A stretch of DNA of 64,000 nt, from contig NZ_LNYE01000023.1 of assembly GCF_001467695.1 (NCBI RefSeq), positions 338,644 through 402,643 on the forward strand. The letters run 5' to 3'. Of this stretch, positions 45,137 to 53,665 are shown piece by piece. Position numbers and translations under genes: made by a program. Source of the DNA: Legionella gratiana (GTDB lineage: Bacteria; Pseudomonadota; Gammaproteobacteria; Legionellales; Legionellaceae). A model generated the notes under the pieces. It saw only the letters and a list, made by a program, of their open reading frames with translations. It was not told the origin of the DNA and did no database searches. Numbering within the stretch: the first letter of the stretch is position 1; each line of letters starts with the position of its first letter.

Positions 45137-45241
45137 TTACCTGATTCCGTTTTGCTGAGGAGATCCTTCAGCATCGTCCGTAGCTTTAGCAGGAGTAAAT
45201 GCTTCGAGGCGACCTAATGCTTCCTCCAACTCTACTGCCAT
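45137..45241 (-). CDS. Short ORF starting inside a MITE terminal repeat
   Basis: ATG at 45241-45239 lies in the element's terminal repeat (AGTCAATGGCAGTAG). The frame runs out of the element as MAVELEEALGRLEAFTPAK and ends at TAA 45139-45137 after 34 residues. The coding-like, Ala/Glu-rich sequence outside the element may be the remnant end of a gene. No ribosome site is seen, and translation is unproven. Confidence 0.3.
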   Translation of the reverse strand: MAVELEEALGRLEAFTPAKATDDAEGSPQQNGIR

Positions 45242-45362
45242 TGACTTAGAAATTTGGCGTCGTCCTCGCGACGAAAGCGGGGACCCATTTTGAGGCACCC
45301 TGCTCAAAAGAAATGGATTTCCGCTTTCGCGAAAATGACGACCCCTTAAGTCAATGGCAGTG
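45233..45362. mobile_element. MITE-like element, copy 1
   Basis: 130 bases bounded by terminal inverted repeats: left TACTGCCATTGACTTA, right TAAGTCAATGGCAGTG. Inside are two REP-like hairpin cores, GTCGTCCTCGCGACGAAAGC and TTTCCGCTTTCGCGAAAATG, joined by a CCCATTTTGAGG region. No transposase. A second copy in inverted orientation lies at 46475-46604. Flanks (CTGAGGAGGAG-type on the complementary strand versus GAGTTGGAGGA) are only loosely alike, so any target duplication has decayed. Confidence 0.75.
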
Positions 45363-45404
45363 CTCCTCCTCAGCTCAGTAATGATTCATTATCTTGGAGA
45401 GAGG

Positions 45405-45728
45405 TTACGATTCGTTCTTTTTAAATCCGCCTCTACACGCTGGAGATTGCGCAACAGTGTTGTTTCTTTTTTCCCATTCATCAGGAGTAAACAAATGCAT
45501 GCTTAACGCATGTAATCCCAGTTCAAATTCTTTGTAAAGCAACTTATTTAATAATCTATGTCGAGCAATTCGCGATAAGTCATTGAAATGAAAGGATACC
45601 ACAGTTACTTTAAAATGAGTTTGCGCTCCTTCTGGAACATGATGATTGGCTGACTCATCCTCAACATTTAAATAAGCAGGGGTTAGTTCTTGCTTTAATA
45701 ATTCTTCAATACGGAACTTACGAGACAT
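45405..45728 (-). CDS. bolA: BolA family protein
   Basis: BolA proteins partner monothiol glutaredoxins in Fe-S transfer and affect cell shape and stress responses. The 107-residue protein has the BolA fold: LTPAYLNVEDESANHHVPEGA with the variable loop, THFKVTVVSFHFNDLSRIARHRL with the family FxxxxxxxRHR signature, and LHALSMHLFTPDEW in the helix-turn. ATG 45728 is preferred over the upstream TTG at 45734. The C-terminal tail (about 20 residues, with ACRGGFKKNES) is longer than in E. coli. It lies downstream of pilA on the same strand, but a terminator separates them. Confidence 0.93.
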   Translation of the reverse strand: MSRKFRIEELLKQELTPAYLNVEDESANHHVPEGAQTHFKVTVVSFHFNDLSRIARHRLLNKLLYKEFELGLHALSMHLFTPDEWEKRNNTVAQSPACRGGFKKNES

Positions 45729-45771
45729 ATTCAACTCTAAATACTTATTAACTTATTCATATCATATAAAA

Positions 45772-45799
45772 TAAAAAAGCCGCTTGAAAGCAGCTTTTT
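45772..45799 (-). terminator. Rho-independent terminator of the pilin gene
   Basis: Read on the minus strand, AAAGCTGC and GCGGCTTTTTT form a stem with a short loop and a T-run, 12 bases beyond the pilin stop. It separates pilA from bolA, although A-runs on the other side could make it bidirectional. Confidence 0.8.
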
Positions 45800-45811
45800 A
45801 AAAGAGAATAA

Positions 45812-46243
45812 TTAAATGCGACAGTTTGCAGGAACATATCGGTTATTTGCAGCTGCGTTTACTGCGCAGGTCCAAGTAATGGCACCTGTGGGTGGAACCC
45901 CTGCAGCAATAGCAGCACCACCGGACTGAGGAGTTAATGTAATGACAACATTTTGTGCAGCTGCAGTATAAGTGATTGTAATTTGTCCTGTATTAGCATT
46001 TACAGCTATAGCATTCACATTACCTGTTGCTGCAGGTGCAACCCAACCTTGGCTTAAATTAGCAGCACCACTTGATGCATTCTCAGAAACTGTGGTTTTT
46101 GCCGAAGAGGCGAGGCTTAATCCTTCTGTAACACGAGCTCTAACGACGTAATCCTGATATGCTGGAATAGCAATTGCGGCAAGAATTCCTACTATTGCCA
46201 CTACTATCATCAATTCAATTAAAGTAAAACCCTTCTGCTTCAT
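45812..46243 (-). CDS. pilA: Type IV major pilin
   Basis: A 143-residue prepilin with a classic type IVa leader: [23 protein letters not shown], cleavage after Gly5 by PilD, N-methylation of Phe6, and Glu10 (mature Glu5) present. The hydrophobic helix runs to about residue 30, then [15 protein letters not shown]. The C-terminal disulfide loop is formed by Cys126 and Cys141 (WTC...ANC). Length (about 138 mature residues) fits PilA/PilE. It would be assembled into pili for adhesion, twitching and DNA uptake. A terminator follows the stop. The 480 bases upstream contain a MITE copy; I could not find a convincing sigma-54 box. Confidence 0.95.
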   Translation of the reverse strand: MKQKGFTLIELMIVVAIVGILAAIAIPAYQDYVVRARVTEGLSLASSAKTTVSENASSGAANLSQGWVAPAATGNVNAIAVNANTGQITITYTAAAQNVVITLTPQSGGAAIAAGVPPTGAITWTCAVNAAANNRYVPANCRI

Positions 46244-46727
46244 TGTTAGCTCCCTAATTTAAAATAAGCAAATCAAATGCAACTCCATCACAAATAGGCT
46301 AAACAACGATACAACAAACCTTACCCTGGTTGAAAAAGATAAAGTCCTATTTGATCTTTTCTTTTATTATTAAGTTTAGCAGATGCTATACCTAATATGC
46401 ATAATTTTTGCATTTATTGCGCTTTGTATATTTATATTAAATATACATTTTTTGGTAACTCTCTACGTTATCTTCACTGCTATTGGCAAGGGTTTCGTCA
46501 TTTTCGCGAAAGCGGAAATCCTTTTCTATTTGAGCTGGTGCCACATCAAAATAGGTCCCCGTTTTCGCGAGGACGACGGCAAGCTCCTTAAGTCAATGGC
46601 AGTGAAGATGACGTAGGGCGTTACATTTTTAAAAATAAATAGTAAATGGACGAAGCCATTGCCGAATACAGATTTCAGCAGGTTGCACTGCAATTAGGTT
46701 CGGTTTTGCTTCGCCAGATATTTTAAG
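46244..46727. other. Region between pfp and the pilin gene, holding the pilin promoter and a MITE copy
   Basis: About 484 bases upstream of the pilin gene and downstream of pfp. The proximal 150 bases (46244-46390) are AT-rich and must carry the pilin promoter; no confident -24/-12 pair was found. The MITE-like element is at 46475-46604 with wider inverted ends to 46455 and 46624. No gene was recognised. Confidence 0.6.
46475..46604. mobile_element. MITE-like element, copy 2 (inverted relative to copy 1)
   Basis: 130 bases with CACTGCTATTGGCAAGG at the left and CTTAAGTCAATGGCAGTG at the right. The interior matches copy 1 (45233-45362) in reverse complement: both hold a GTCGTCCTCGCGA core and a TTTCCGCTTTCGCGAAAATG core in the same element order. 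The inversion extends outward here: CTACGTTATCTT at the left and its near-complement AAGATGACGTAG at the right, up to about 46455 and 46624. It lies between pfp and the pilin gene. Confidence 0.8.
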
Positions 46728-47972
46728 CTATTTAATTTGAAGTACCTTAGGTACCAGTTTATTCTTTAAACGCACATAATCTGGAAGTCCATTTATATAA
46801 TCAGGATAAGCTTCGCCTTGAATCAATGGCGATAAATAACGTTTGCATGCTTCGGTAATTCCCATCCCATCTGCGGCAATATATTCTTTGGGTAACGCTT
46901 TCTCTTGGTTAGCGACATCAGCTAGGGCAGCATGACCTATGGACCATTGATAAGGTTCATCTTGCTCACGAATGATAATAGGCATAATGGCATTATGTCC
47001 TTTAATGGCAAATTCTACGGCTGCTTTGCCTAGAGCATAAGCTTGTTCCAAATCCACTTTAGATGCAATATGGCGAGCAGCTCGTTGCAGATAATCAGCA
47101 ACCGCCCAGTGATATTTATAATTAAGTTCGGTTTTAATGAGCTGAGCAATGACTGGGGCAACTCCGCCTAATTGGGCATGACCAAAAGCGTCTTTTAATC
47201 CTGCATCGCTTAAAAACGTACCTTCAGTAGTACGAATTCCCTCTGAAACAACAATAACGCAATAACCATAGGTTTTGACACATTCATCTACTTTGCTCAA
47301 AAACTTTGTAGGTTCAAAAGCGACTTCAGGTAATAAAATAATATGCGGTGGTTCATTAGGGCTTTGGCTCGCTAAACCACTTGCTGCCGCAATCCATCCA
47401 GCATGACGTCCCATGACTTCAAGAATAAAAACTTTTGTTGACGATGCTGCCATTGAAGCAACATCAAACCCCGCTTCTCTGGTGGATACAGCTACATATT
47501 TAGCTACAGATCCAAAGCCTGGGCAAGCATCTGTAAAAGGAAGATCATTATCTACTGTTTTTGGTATACCGATACACGTGATGGGATAACCCATAGTAGC
47601 ACCCAATTGCGATACTTTATAGGCTGTATCTTGTGAGTCGCCACCTCCGTTATAGAAAAAATAGCCTATATTATGTGCTTTGAATACTTCGATTAATCGT
47701 TGGTATTCCTCCCCATCATTTTTTAGTTTGTATCGGCACGATCCAAAAGCACCAGCAGGAGTTTGTAATAATTTAGCGATATCTTCATCACTTTCAAATG
47801 ATGTATCAATAAGTTCCTCATGTAACGCTCCGATAATTCCATTTTTGGCAGCATAGACTTTTCCTATATGTTGAGGATAGAGTTTCGCTGTTTGGATTAC
47901 TGCGCAAGCTGAGGCATTAATGACCGCAGTGACGCCTCCTGATTGAGCATATATCGCATTTTTTATAGTCAT
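46728..47972 (-). CDS. pfp: Pyrophosphate-dependent 6-phosphofructokinase
   Basis: The 414-residue protein phosphorylates fructose-6-phosphate with pyrophosphate, reversibly, and is the usual phosphofructokinase of Legionella. Two residues give the phosphoryl-donor type: the GGGDSQDT motif carries Asp where ATP enzymes have Gly-Asp-Gly, and the Lys of IGIPKTVDNDLP replaces the Gly of PGTIDND. The catalytic TVDND and the MGRHAGW substrate loop are intact. The N-terminus (NAIYAQSGGVTAVINASACAV) is normal. It lies downstream of letS on the same strand with a 40-base gap and may share its transcript. Confidence 0.94.
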   Translation of the reverse strand: MTIKNAIYAQSGGVTAVINASACAVIQTAKLYPQHIGKVYAAKNGIIGALHEELIDTSFESDEDIAKLLQTPAGAFGSCRYKLKNDGEEYQRLIEVFKAHNIGYFFYNGGGDSQDTAYKVSQLGATMGYPITCIGIPKTVDNDLPFTDACPGFGSVAKYVAVSTREAGFDVASMAASSTKVFILEVMGRHAGWIAAASGLASQSPNEPPHIILLPEVAFEPTKFLSKVDECVKTYGYCVIVVSEGIRTTEGTFLSDAGLKDAFGHAQLGGVAPVIAQLIKTELNYKYHWAVADYLQRAARHIASKVDLEQAYALGKAAVEFAIKGHNAIMPIIIREQDEPYQWSIGHAALADVANQEKALPKEYIAADGMGITEACKRYLSPLIQGEAYPDYINGLPDYVRLKNKLVPKVLQIK

Positions 47973-48012
47973 TCTATCTCCTTATTCATTTGAGATGCGC
48001 AGATGCATTGCG

Positions 48013-50745
48013 CTAAGTTTTTATTTTTTGATGTTCGTATTCACTAATTACGGCATCGATGCTTTGAATTAATTCTGCAAAAGGAATGGTTAGTTCCTCG
48101 ATCGAGGCTGCATGAGCAGCCATTTTTTCTACTTGAACTACATTTTTTTGTAACGTAGGTACACCGCTAAAACAACAGGCTCCATGAAGCTTATGAGCGG
48201 CTTCGCCTAATTGCTTCACCTTTTTTTCATGCATGAGTTGGATAAACTCTTCGCGATTTTTATACAACTCTTCTACAAATCGAGTCAAAAATTCTTCTGC
48301 AAGCGCTTGATTTCCAGAAGCTTTTTGGACACACAACTGCCAATCTATTGCAGGGTGTTTTGCTTTATCTGCAATACGCAAGATTTGGATCAATAATTGT
48401 TTCTCATCTATAGGTTTTTGCAAACAAAAATCCACCCCTGATTTTTTTAAATCCGTATCATTTACATCTCGTCCATTGGCACTAATTAATACTATGGGTG
48501 TATGACGGTTAAATTCTGATTTTTGGCGGATCAGACGTGCTGCTTCTAGGCCATTTATTTTGGGCATATGTAAGTCAAGTAAGATGAGGCTGTATTTCTT
48601 TTCATCACACACCGATACAGCCATTTCTCCATTGTCAACTGAGGTAATGTTGGCACGAGTACCTAGTAACGAGTCAAGAAGCATTTTGTTAACTGGATTA
48701 TCCTCTGCTATAAGAAGATCTGGGTGTAGGAAACGTAATTGCTCTCTTAAACCCTCTAACTCATGGGTGGCTGATTTTTCAATGTTCTCTTGATTTGTTA
48801 ATGACTCAATAATATCTTGGAGCTTTTGAATGCTAATAGGTTTATATAAAAATCCTTGCGCTCCAAGTGCTGTATAATCATTAATAAGCCATTTGGAGAT
48901 CAGCACATAGGGAAAGTAATTATGTTCCGCTATTAGTTTAGTAATTTGTTGTTCGTAGCCTTTATTGATATTAAGAAATGCGATCTTGCAGTCTTTATTG
49001 TTTTTCAGAGCATTAGCGAGTTGATGCAATGAATTGACCGCGATACATTCTATTCCCCAATAGCCTAAACCATTACAGAGGGCTTCTAAGTGTATCGGAT
49101 TATCGTCAAAACAAAGCATTTTAAAAGAAGCAAAAGGATGCACTTGATTTTTTTCTACCTCGTAAGCAACTAATTTTTCAACTTTAATGTAGGCAGTAAA
49201 AACAGAGCCTTTATTGAGTTCACTGGCAAAAGTGATCCGGCCCTTCATTTCTTCACAGAGCTTTTTGCAGATAACCAAACCCAGCCCTGAGCCACCGTAA
49301 CGACGGGTAATGCTTGTATCTGCCTGATTAAACGCGGTAAACAATTTGCCTTGATCTTCTGGCGAAATACCTAGGCCCGTATCAGTAATTGTAATGCATA
49401 AAGTGTAATCTTTATCGGTTTCCTGATCTACTTTAGTGCGAATTAATACATATCCGTGATCGGTAAATTTAACTGCATTAGTGACCAAGTTACTAATAAA
49501 TTGCTTCACTCTGAAGGGATCGCCTAAAACAATTTTAGGTACATTGAGTTCGGTTATAGGAATTAGATCTATTCCTTTTTTATGAGCATTGGGTGCTGCA
49601 AGTGCGAGTACTTCATCGATACAATGACGAATGTTTAATGGAATACAATCCAAATGAAGTTTTCCAGCATCAATTTTTGAGAAATCAAGAATGTCATTAA
49701 TAATTCCTAATAAATCTTGGGCTGAAGATTTAATGGTTTTTACATAATCTAACTGCAGCGGATCGAGTTTGCTTTCAAGCAAAACATTAGTGAAACCAAT
49801 AACTCCATTCATTGGTGTACGAATTTCATGACTCATATTGGCAATGAATTCTGATTTTTGTCGGCTTTTTTCTTCGATTTTTTTCTTTTCAAGGGAAAGT
49901 TCAATATTTTTTTCTTCTAGGAGTTCTAGGCTTTGCTGTAAATCAGCAGTGGCTACTTCGATGTGATGATTCAAATCGCGAATGGTTTCAAGGTACTTTT
50001 TTTGCAGATGGGAACAACCTTGCTCAATTATTCCTAATTCACCGGAGCTGGTGGTTTTTATTTCTGTTTCAAACTCATTACGCAAAATTTGTTTCATGCT
50101 CCGTCGTAAGCGAGAAATGGGTAAATAAATCTGTTTCGAGAGAAAGTAATGAATGGTTAATCCTACTAATAATCCAAATAAAGTAATAAAAATAGTGACA
50201 ATAAGCATCTGATAACGTTTGATTATCATGGAACGAGTATCGATATCAATAGACAACCACCCAAGAATATCATCAGCACGAGAGGCCATAGGGCTTAACA
50301 GTTTTTTAAAGGAAGAGTTGGAGTACAAATTGAATTTTGGAATTGTAACAGGGGCTATAAAATTAATAGTAAAAGGGTTAATTTGTTTACTTTTAATGTA
50401 ATCGCCAGTGAATTTAGGGGGAGTAAATGGTTTGCTTAGTGAGTGTTTGCCGCCACGATAAGCAAGGAGTTGTCCATCGCTACTGTAAAAAGCAAGTGCT
50501 TTGACTTCAGGATTAATTGTTGATGCATTGATTAAACCTTGTAAGGTTCGATCATCACGACGCAACATAGCATACTGAGCGGCTGGAAGTAACTGTCGAA
50601 TATATGCCTCACCTAGGCGAGACATGTGTTGTTTTAAGTCATTACCAAACAGCCCATTATAAAAAATGGCAAGAAGCAAGGCGACAAGAAAAGCAGGGAT
50701 TAGAGTAGTAATTCTCAGTTGATACTTAACACCAATGCTTTTCAA
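48013..50745 (-). CDS. letS: Tripartite sensor histidine kinase LetS (BarA/GacS type)
   Basis: LetS, with response regulator LetA, drives Legionella's switch from replicative to transmissive phase through small RNAs that titrate CsrA. The 910-residue protein has two membrane helices (about 10-30 and 181-200), a HAMP domain, a coiled coil, and a kinase with His306 in the H-box (FIANMSHEIRTPMNGV), the N-box NLVTNAVKF and G-boxes TDTGLGIS and GGSGLGLVICKKL. A first receiver-like domain (about 545-660) lacks a phospho-Asp. A second receiver has Asp724 (LLDLHMPKINGLEAARLI), and the HPt has His851 (HKLHGAC). Length and layout agree with L. pneumophila LetS. Convergent with nothing; divergent from gltX. 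Confidence 0.94.
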   Translation of the reverse strand: MKSIGVKYQLRITTLIPAFLVALLLAIFYNGLFGNDLKQHMSRLGEAYIRQLLPAAQYAMLRRDDRTLQGLINASTINPEVKALAFYSSDGQLLAYRGGKHSLSKPFTPPKFTGDYIKSKQINPFTINFIAPVTIPKFNLYSNSSFKKLLSPMASRADDILGWLSIDIDTRSMIIKRYQMLIVTIFITLFGLLVGLTIHYFLSKQIYLPISRLRRSMKQILRNEFETEIKTTSSGELGIIEQGCSHLQKKYLETIRDLNHHIEVATADLQQSLELLEEKNIELSLEKKKIEEKSRQKSEFIANMSHEIRTPMNGVIGFTNVLLESKLDPLQLDYVKTIKSSAQDLLGIINDILDFSKIDAGKLHLDCIPLNIRHCIDEVLALAAPNAHKKGIDLIPITELNVPKIVLGDPFRVKQFISNLVTNAVKFTDHGYVLIRTKVDQETDKDYTLCITITDTGLGISPEDQGKLFTAFNQADTSITRRYGGSGLGLVICKKLCEEMKGRITFASELNKGSVFTAYIKVEKLVAYEVEKNQVHPFASFKMLCFDDNPIHLEALCNGLGYWGIECIAVNSLHQLANALKNNKDCKIAFLNINKGYEQQITKLIAEHNYFPYVLISKWLINDYTALGAQGFLYKPISIQKLQDIIESLTNQENIEKSATHELEGLREQLRFLHPDLLIAEDNPVNKMLLDSLLGTRANITSVDNGEMAVSVCDEKKYSLILLDLHMPKINGLEAARLIRQKSEFNRHTPIVLISANGRDVNDTDLKKSGVDFCLQKPIDEKQLLIQILRIADKAKHPAIDWQLCVQKASGNQALAEEFLTRFVEELYKNREEFIQLMHEKKVKQLGEAAHKLHGACCFSGVPTLQKNVVQVEKMAAHAASIEELTIPFAELIQSIDAVISEYEHQKIKT

Positions 50746-50876
50746 GATAATTCACCAGATGGTTTGGATATTATATTTAAGCTCATCGGGAAAAAACAAA
50801 TCTTTCCCTTTCACCCAGGCTACAAAGTCAGTTATTATAGCCCGATTATTTTATTCCTTACAATGTGGAAGCGATT

Positions 50877-52292
50877 ATGACTGTGAGAACCCGATTTGCA
50901 CCAAGTCCGACTGGATATTTACACGTGGGTGGAGTAAGAACTGCTTTATTTTCATGGCTTTATGCAAGACGTCATGGTGGTGAATTTATTTTACGTATTG
51001 AAGATACGGACCAGGAGCGCTCTACTCAAGAATCTGTCCAAGCAATTTTGGAGGGTATGGCTTGGTTGGGTATGAATTATGATGAAGGCCCTTTTTATCA
51101 AACAAAACGTTATGATCGATACAATGGTGTCGTACAGCAGTTATTAGATGAAGGCAAAGCATACCGATGTGAATGCAGTAAGGAACGTCTGGAAGCTTTA
51201 CGAGAAGCTCAAATAGCTGCTAAAGAAAAGCCTCGTTATGATGGTCATTGCCGCAATAAAAATTTACCCGTATCTGATGCTCCTTTTGTCATTCGGTTTA
51301 AAAATCCTGATCAAGGTATGGTATCGTTTCATGATCAGGTTTACGGTGAAATACACGTGGCTAATAGTGAATTAGATGACTTAATTTTGATACGTTCCGA
51401 TGGTCATCCTACCTATAATTTTGCCGTGGTGATCGATGATATAGATATGAAAATCACTCATGTAATTCGAGGTGATGATCATATTAACAATACACCGAGG
51501 CAAATAAATTTATTTCACGCATTAAATGCGCCTATACCCGTATTTGCTCATTTGCCAATGATTTTAGGTGAAGACGGTAAACGTTTGTCCAAACGCCACG
51601 GTGCAGTGAGTGTATTGCAATTTAAAGAGTTAGGTATTTTACCTCATGCTTTATTAAATTATTTAGTTCGTTTAGGTTGGTCTCATGGGGATCAGGAGAT
51701 TTTTAGTATCGAAGAGATGATAGCCTCTTTTGATTTAAAGAACGTAAGTCGAGGGGTTTCTAGTTTTAACTATGAAAAATTATATTGGCTCAATCAACAT
51801 TATCAAAAAAATGATCCGGTTGAGGACGTGGCCAAAGCTTTGTATTGGCATTTTGAAAAGGAAGGAATTAAACTGGAGCAAGGGCCAGCATTAGCTGATT
51901 TGGTGACTATTCAGGCTGAACGATGTAAGACTTTAGCTGAAATATGTCAAATGAGTACGTATTTCTATACTGATTCAATTGAATATGATGAAACCGCAGT
52001 AAAAAAACATTTACGCCCTGTTGTCTTAGCTCCTTTAACTGCACTTTATGAGCGCTTGAAAACAGTAGAGCTTTGGGAAAAGGAGCATTTGCAAGAATGC
52101 ATTAATGACATCAGTGCAGAGTTTGATATCAATATGGGAAAAATTGCACAACCTTTAAGAGTAGCGGTAACGGGTTCAGGTATGTCGCCACCTATTGATA
52201 TGACTTTGACGTTATTAGGTCGAGAAAAAGTATTAACTCGTCTTGCTTCTGCGTTGGAACAACTAAAAATAAGATCGGATGGAAACTTATGA
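50877..52292 (+). CDS. gltX: Glutamyl-tRNA synthetase
   Basis: A class I aminoacyl-tRNA synthetase that charges tRNA-Glu. From ATG 50877 (GGAAG 5 bases upstream) it is 471 residues, the normal length; the GTG at 50865 would add four. The HIGH-type signature is RFAPSPTGYLHVGGVRTALF and the KMSKS-type loop is GKRLSKRHGAVSV. WLGMNYDEGP and RGDDHINNTPRQI are further family motifs. The anticodon-binding helical domain fills the C-terminal third. The stop overlaps the next gene's start by four bases (ATGA), implying coupled translation. It is divergent from letS across about 130 bases. Confidence 0.97.
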   Translation: MTVRTRFAPSPTGYLHVGGVRTALFSWLYARRHGGEFILRIEDTDQERSTQESVQAILEGMAWLGMNYDEGPFYQTKRYDRYNGVVQQLLDEGKAYRCECSKERLEALREAQIAAKEKPRYDGHCRNKNLPVSDAPFVIRFKNPDQGMVSFHDQVYGEIHVANSELDDLILIRSDGHPTYNFAVVIDDIDMKITHVIRGDDHINNTPRQINLFHALNAPIPVFAHLPMILGEDGKRLSKRHGAVSVLQFKELGILPHALLNYLVRLGWSHGDQEIFSIEEMIASFDLKNVSRGVSSFNYEKLYWLNQHYQKNDPVEDVAKALYWHFEKEGIKLEQGPALADLVTIQAERCKTLAEICQMSTYFYTDSIEYDETAVKKHLRPVVLAPLTALYERLKTVELWEKEHLQECINDISAEFDINMGKIAQPLRVAVTGSGMSPPIDMTLTLLGREKVLTRLASALEQLKIRSDGNL

Positions 52293-53560
52293 AATTAAAA
52301 TTACATCAATTGGGTTTCGCTGTAACAGCATGTTCTACTTTTTTAATTGCACCGGCTTTTTCTGCTAGCCCTAATGCTTCAACTAATCTTACACAACAAT
52401 TTCAACAGGAGGTTGATAATTATTATAAGGAATATAGTGAAAAGGAAAAGTTTACAGCAATTGCTGCTTCGGTGTTGATTCCTCAGAATCGAGCGAATAA
52501 TAAGCAAGAGGTTCAAACTGTAGTACACGGAACTATGGGGTATCCGCCGTTATCCCAGCCAATTACTCTAAATAATTTATTTGATATTGGCAGTATTACT
52601 AAATCATTTACTTCATTACTGTTATTGCAATTGCAAACGGAAAATAAATTGTCTTTAGACGATCATTTGGGTAAATGGTTGCCACAATATCAAAATTGGA
52701 AAGATGTGACTTTGCGTCAATTATTGAATATGACTAGCGGTATTCCGAATTATTCTGAAGATGATGAGTTTTCGCAAAAAATGGAGGCTCATTTAGAGAC
52801 TGTTTGGACTGATGAAGAATTACTTTCTTATGCTCATCCTGAAAAGCCACTTACCAAAAAAGAGAATCAATTTGAATACTCTAATTCAAATTACATTTTG
52901 GCCGCCATGGTTATCGAAAAAGTAACTCATGATACTTTTGCAAATCAATTGAAGCTACGCATTATGAATGAGAAAAATGGCTTAAATGATATGTATTATC
53001 TAGCGGGTCCAGATGGACAAGCTAGAGCAAAAGCAATTCAAGAGCGAAGAGTCCATGGTTATTATTATGATGAAGAAAAAAATAAACTTATTGATACCAT
53101 TACTAATGATTTGTCTTGGGCTGGTGCTGCTGGAGCAATTGTAAGCAATACCGAACAGGTATTACATTGGGTGCAGTTGCTTTATCACGGAACATTAATT
53201 AATCCTATTTATAGAGAAAGCGCCTTAGCCGATTTGGAATCGGTTGTATCTATGAAAACCGGAAAAACCATTTCTACGGTAACAGAAAATGATCCTTTAG
53301 CATTTGGTTTAGGTGTGGGTTATTATTACGATAAAGAACTCAAGCAACGTTTTTGGTTCTATGAAGGCAGTACTTTGGGGTATAGATTCGCGTATACTTG
53401 GCAGGCTTGTAATAATGTGACCACCGTTGTCGCTTTAAATAGCAAAGCCGGGGAGGGGAATCCTGATTCTAAATTGGGTGATGCGATTAAAAAAGCGAAT
53501 GTTAATTTACATAAAATTATCTTGAAAAATTATCCTGAATTAAATTGTATTGGTGATTGA
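52289..53560 (+). CDS. Exported serine hydrolase (beta-lactamase/penicillin-binding class C family)
   Basis: A 423-residue protein with a signal peptide (MKLKLHQLGFAVTACSTFLIAPAFSA, cleaved near FSA). The serine-hydrolase triad elements are S102-I-T-K105 in IGSITKSFTSLLLL, Y197-S-N199 in EYSNSNYILAAM, and a HxG-like third motif in the C-terminal part is not clearly visible (STLGYRFAYTW is the nearest). It belongs to the AmpC/EstB/D-Ala-D-Ala peptidase group (PF00144). It may be an esterase or peptidase rather than a beta-lactamase. Its ATG overlaps gltX by four bases, which is unusual for an exported protein, so co-translation is likely but functional linkage is not. Confidence 0.82.
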   Translation: MKLKLHQLGFAVTACSTFLIAPAFSASPNASTNLTQQFQQEVDNYYKEYSEKEKFTAIAASVLIPQNRANNKQEVQTVVHGTMGYPPLSQPITLNNLFDIGSITKSFTSLLLLQLQTENKLSLDDHLGKWLPQYQNWKDVTLRQLLNMTSGIPNYSEDDEFSQKMEAHLETVWTDEELLSYAHPEKPLTKKENQFEYSNSNYILAAMVIEKVTHDTFANQLKLRIMNEKNGLNDMYYLAGPDGQARAKAIQERRVHGYYYDEEKNKLIDTITNDLSWAGAAGAIVSNTEQVLHWVQLLYHGTLINPIYRESALADLESVVSMKTGKTISTVTENDPLAFGLGVGYYYDKELKQRFWFYEGSTLGYRFAYTWQACNNVTTVVALNSKAGEGNPDSKLGDAIKKANVNLHKIILKNYPELNCIGD

Positions 53561-53598
53561 GTTTTATTGGTTCATTCTATAAAGTGATTTAAATAAAA

Positions 53599-53640
53599 AC
53601 AAATTGTAGTCTTTCATTTACTGAATGTGCTACAATTTGT
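53599..53640. promoter_or_regulatory. Long-stem hairpin upstream of the 53666 gene
   Basis: ACAAATTGTAG (53599-53609) and CTACAATTTGT (53630-53640) are perfectly complementary over 11 bases, with a 20-base loop that itself holds CATT/AATG. It is placed between the serine hydrolase stop and the next start. No T-run follows, so a terminator is possible but not shown; it may be a leader structure for the next gene. Confidence 0.45.
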
Positions 53641-53665
53641 CCTTTAAGATTTAAAATGACCAAAT

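Larger units (their letters stand above)
44970..45404. other. Intergenic region containing a MITE-like element
   Basis: The first 150 bases are AT-rich and presumably hold the promoter of the GadC-like gene. From 45137 there is a small open frame on the minus strand, and 45233-45362 is a MITE-like element described separately. The 42 bases between the element and the bolA stop show nothing else. Confidence 0.6.

Noticed and set aside
46244..46400. Sigma-54 promoter for the pilin gene
   Set aside because: No GG-N10-GC pair in a proper context could be found in the upstream sequence, so no promoter is claimed.
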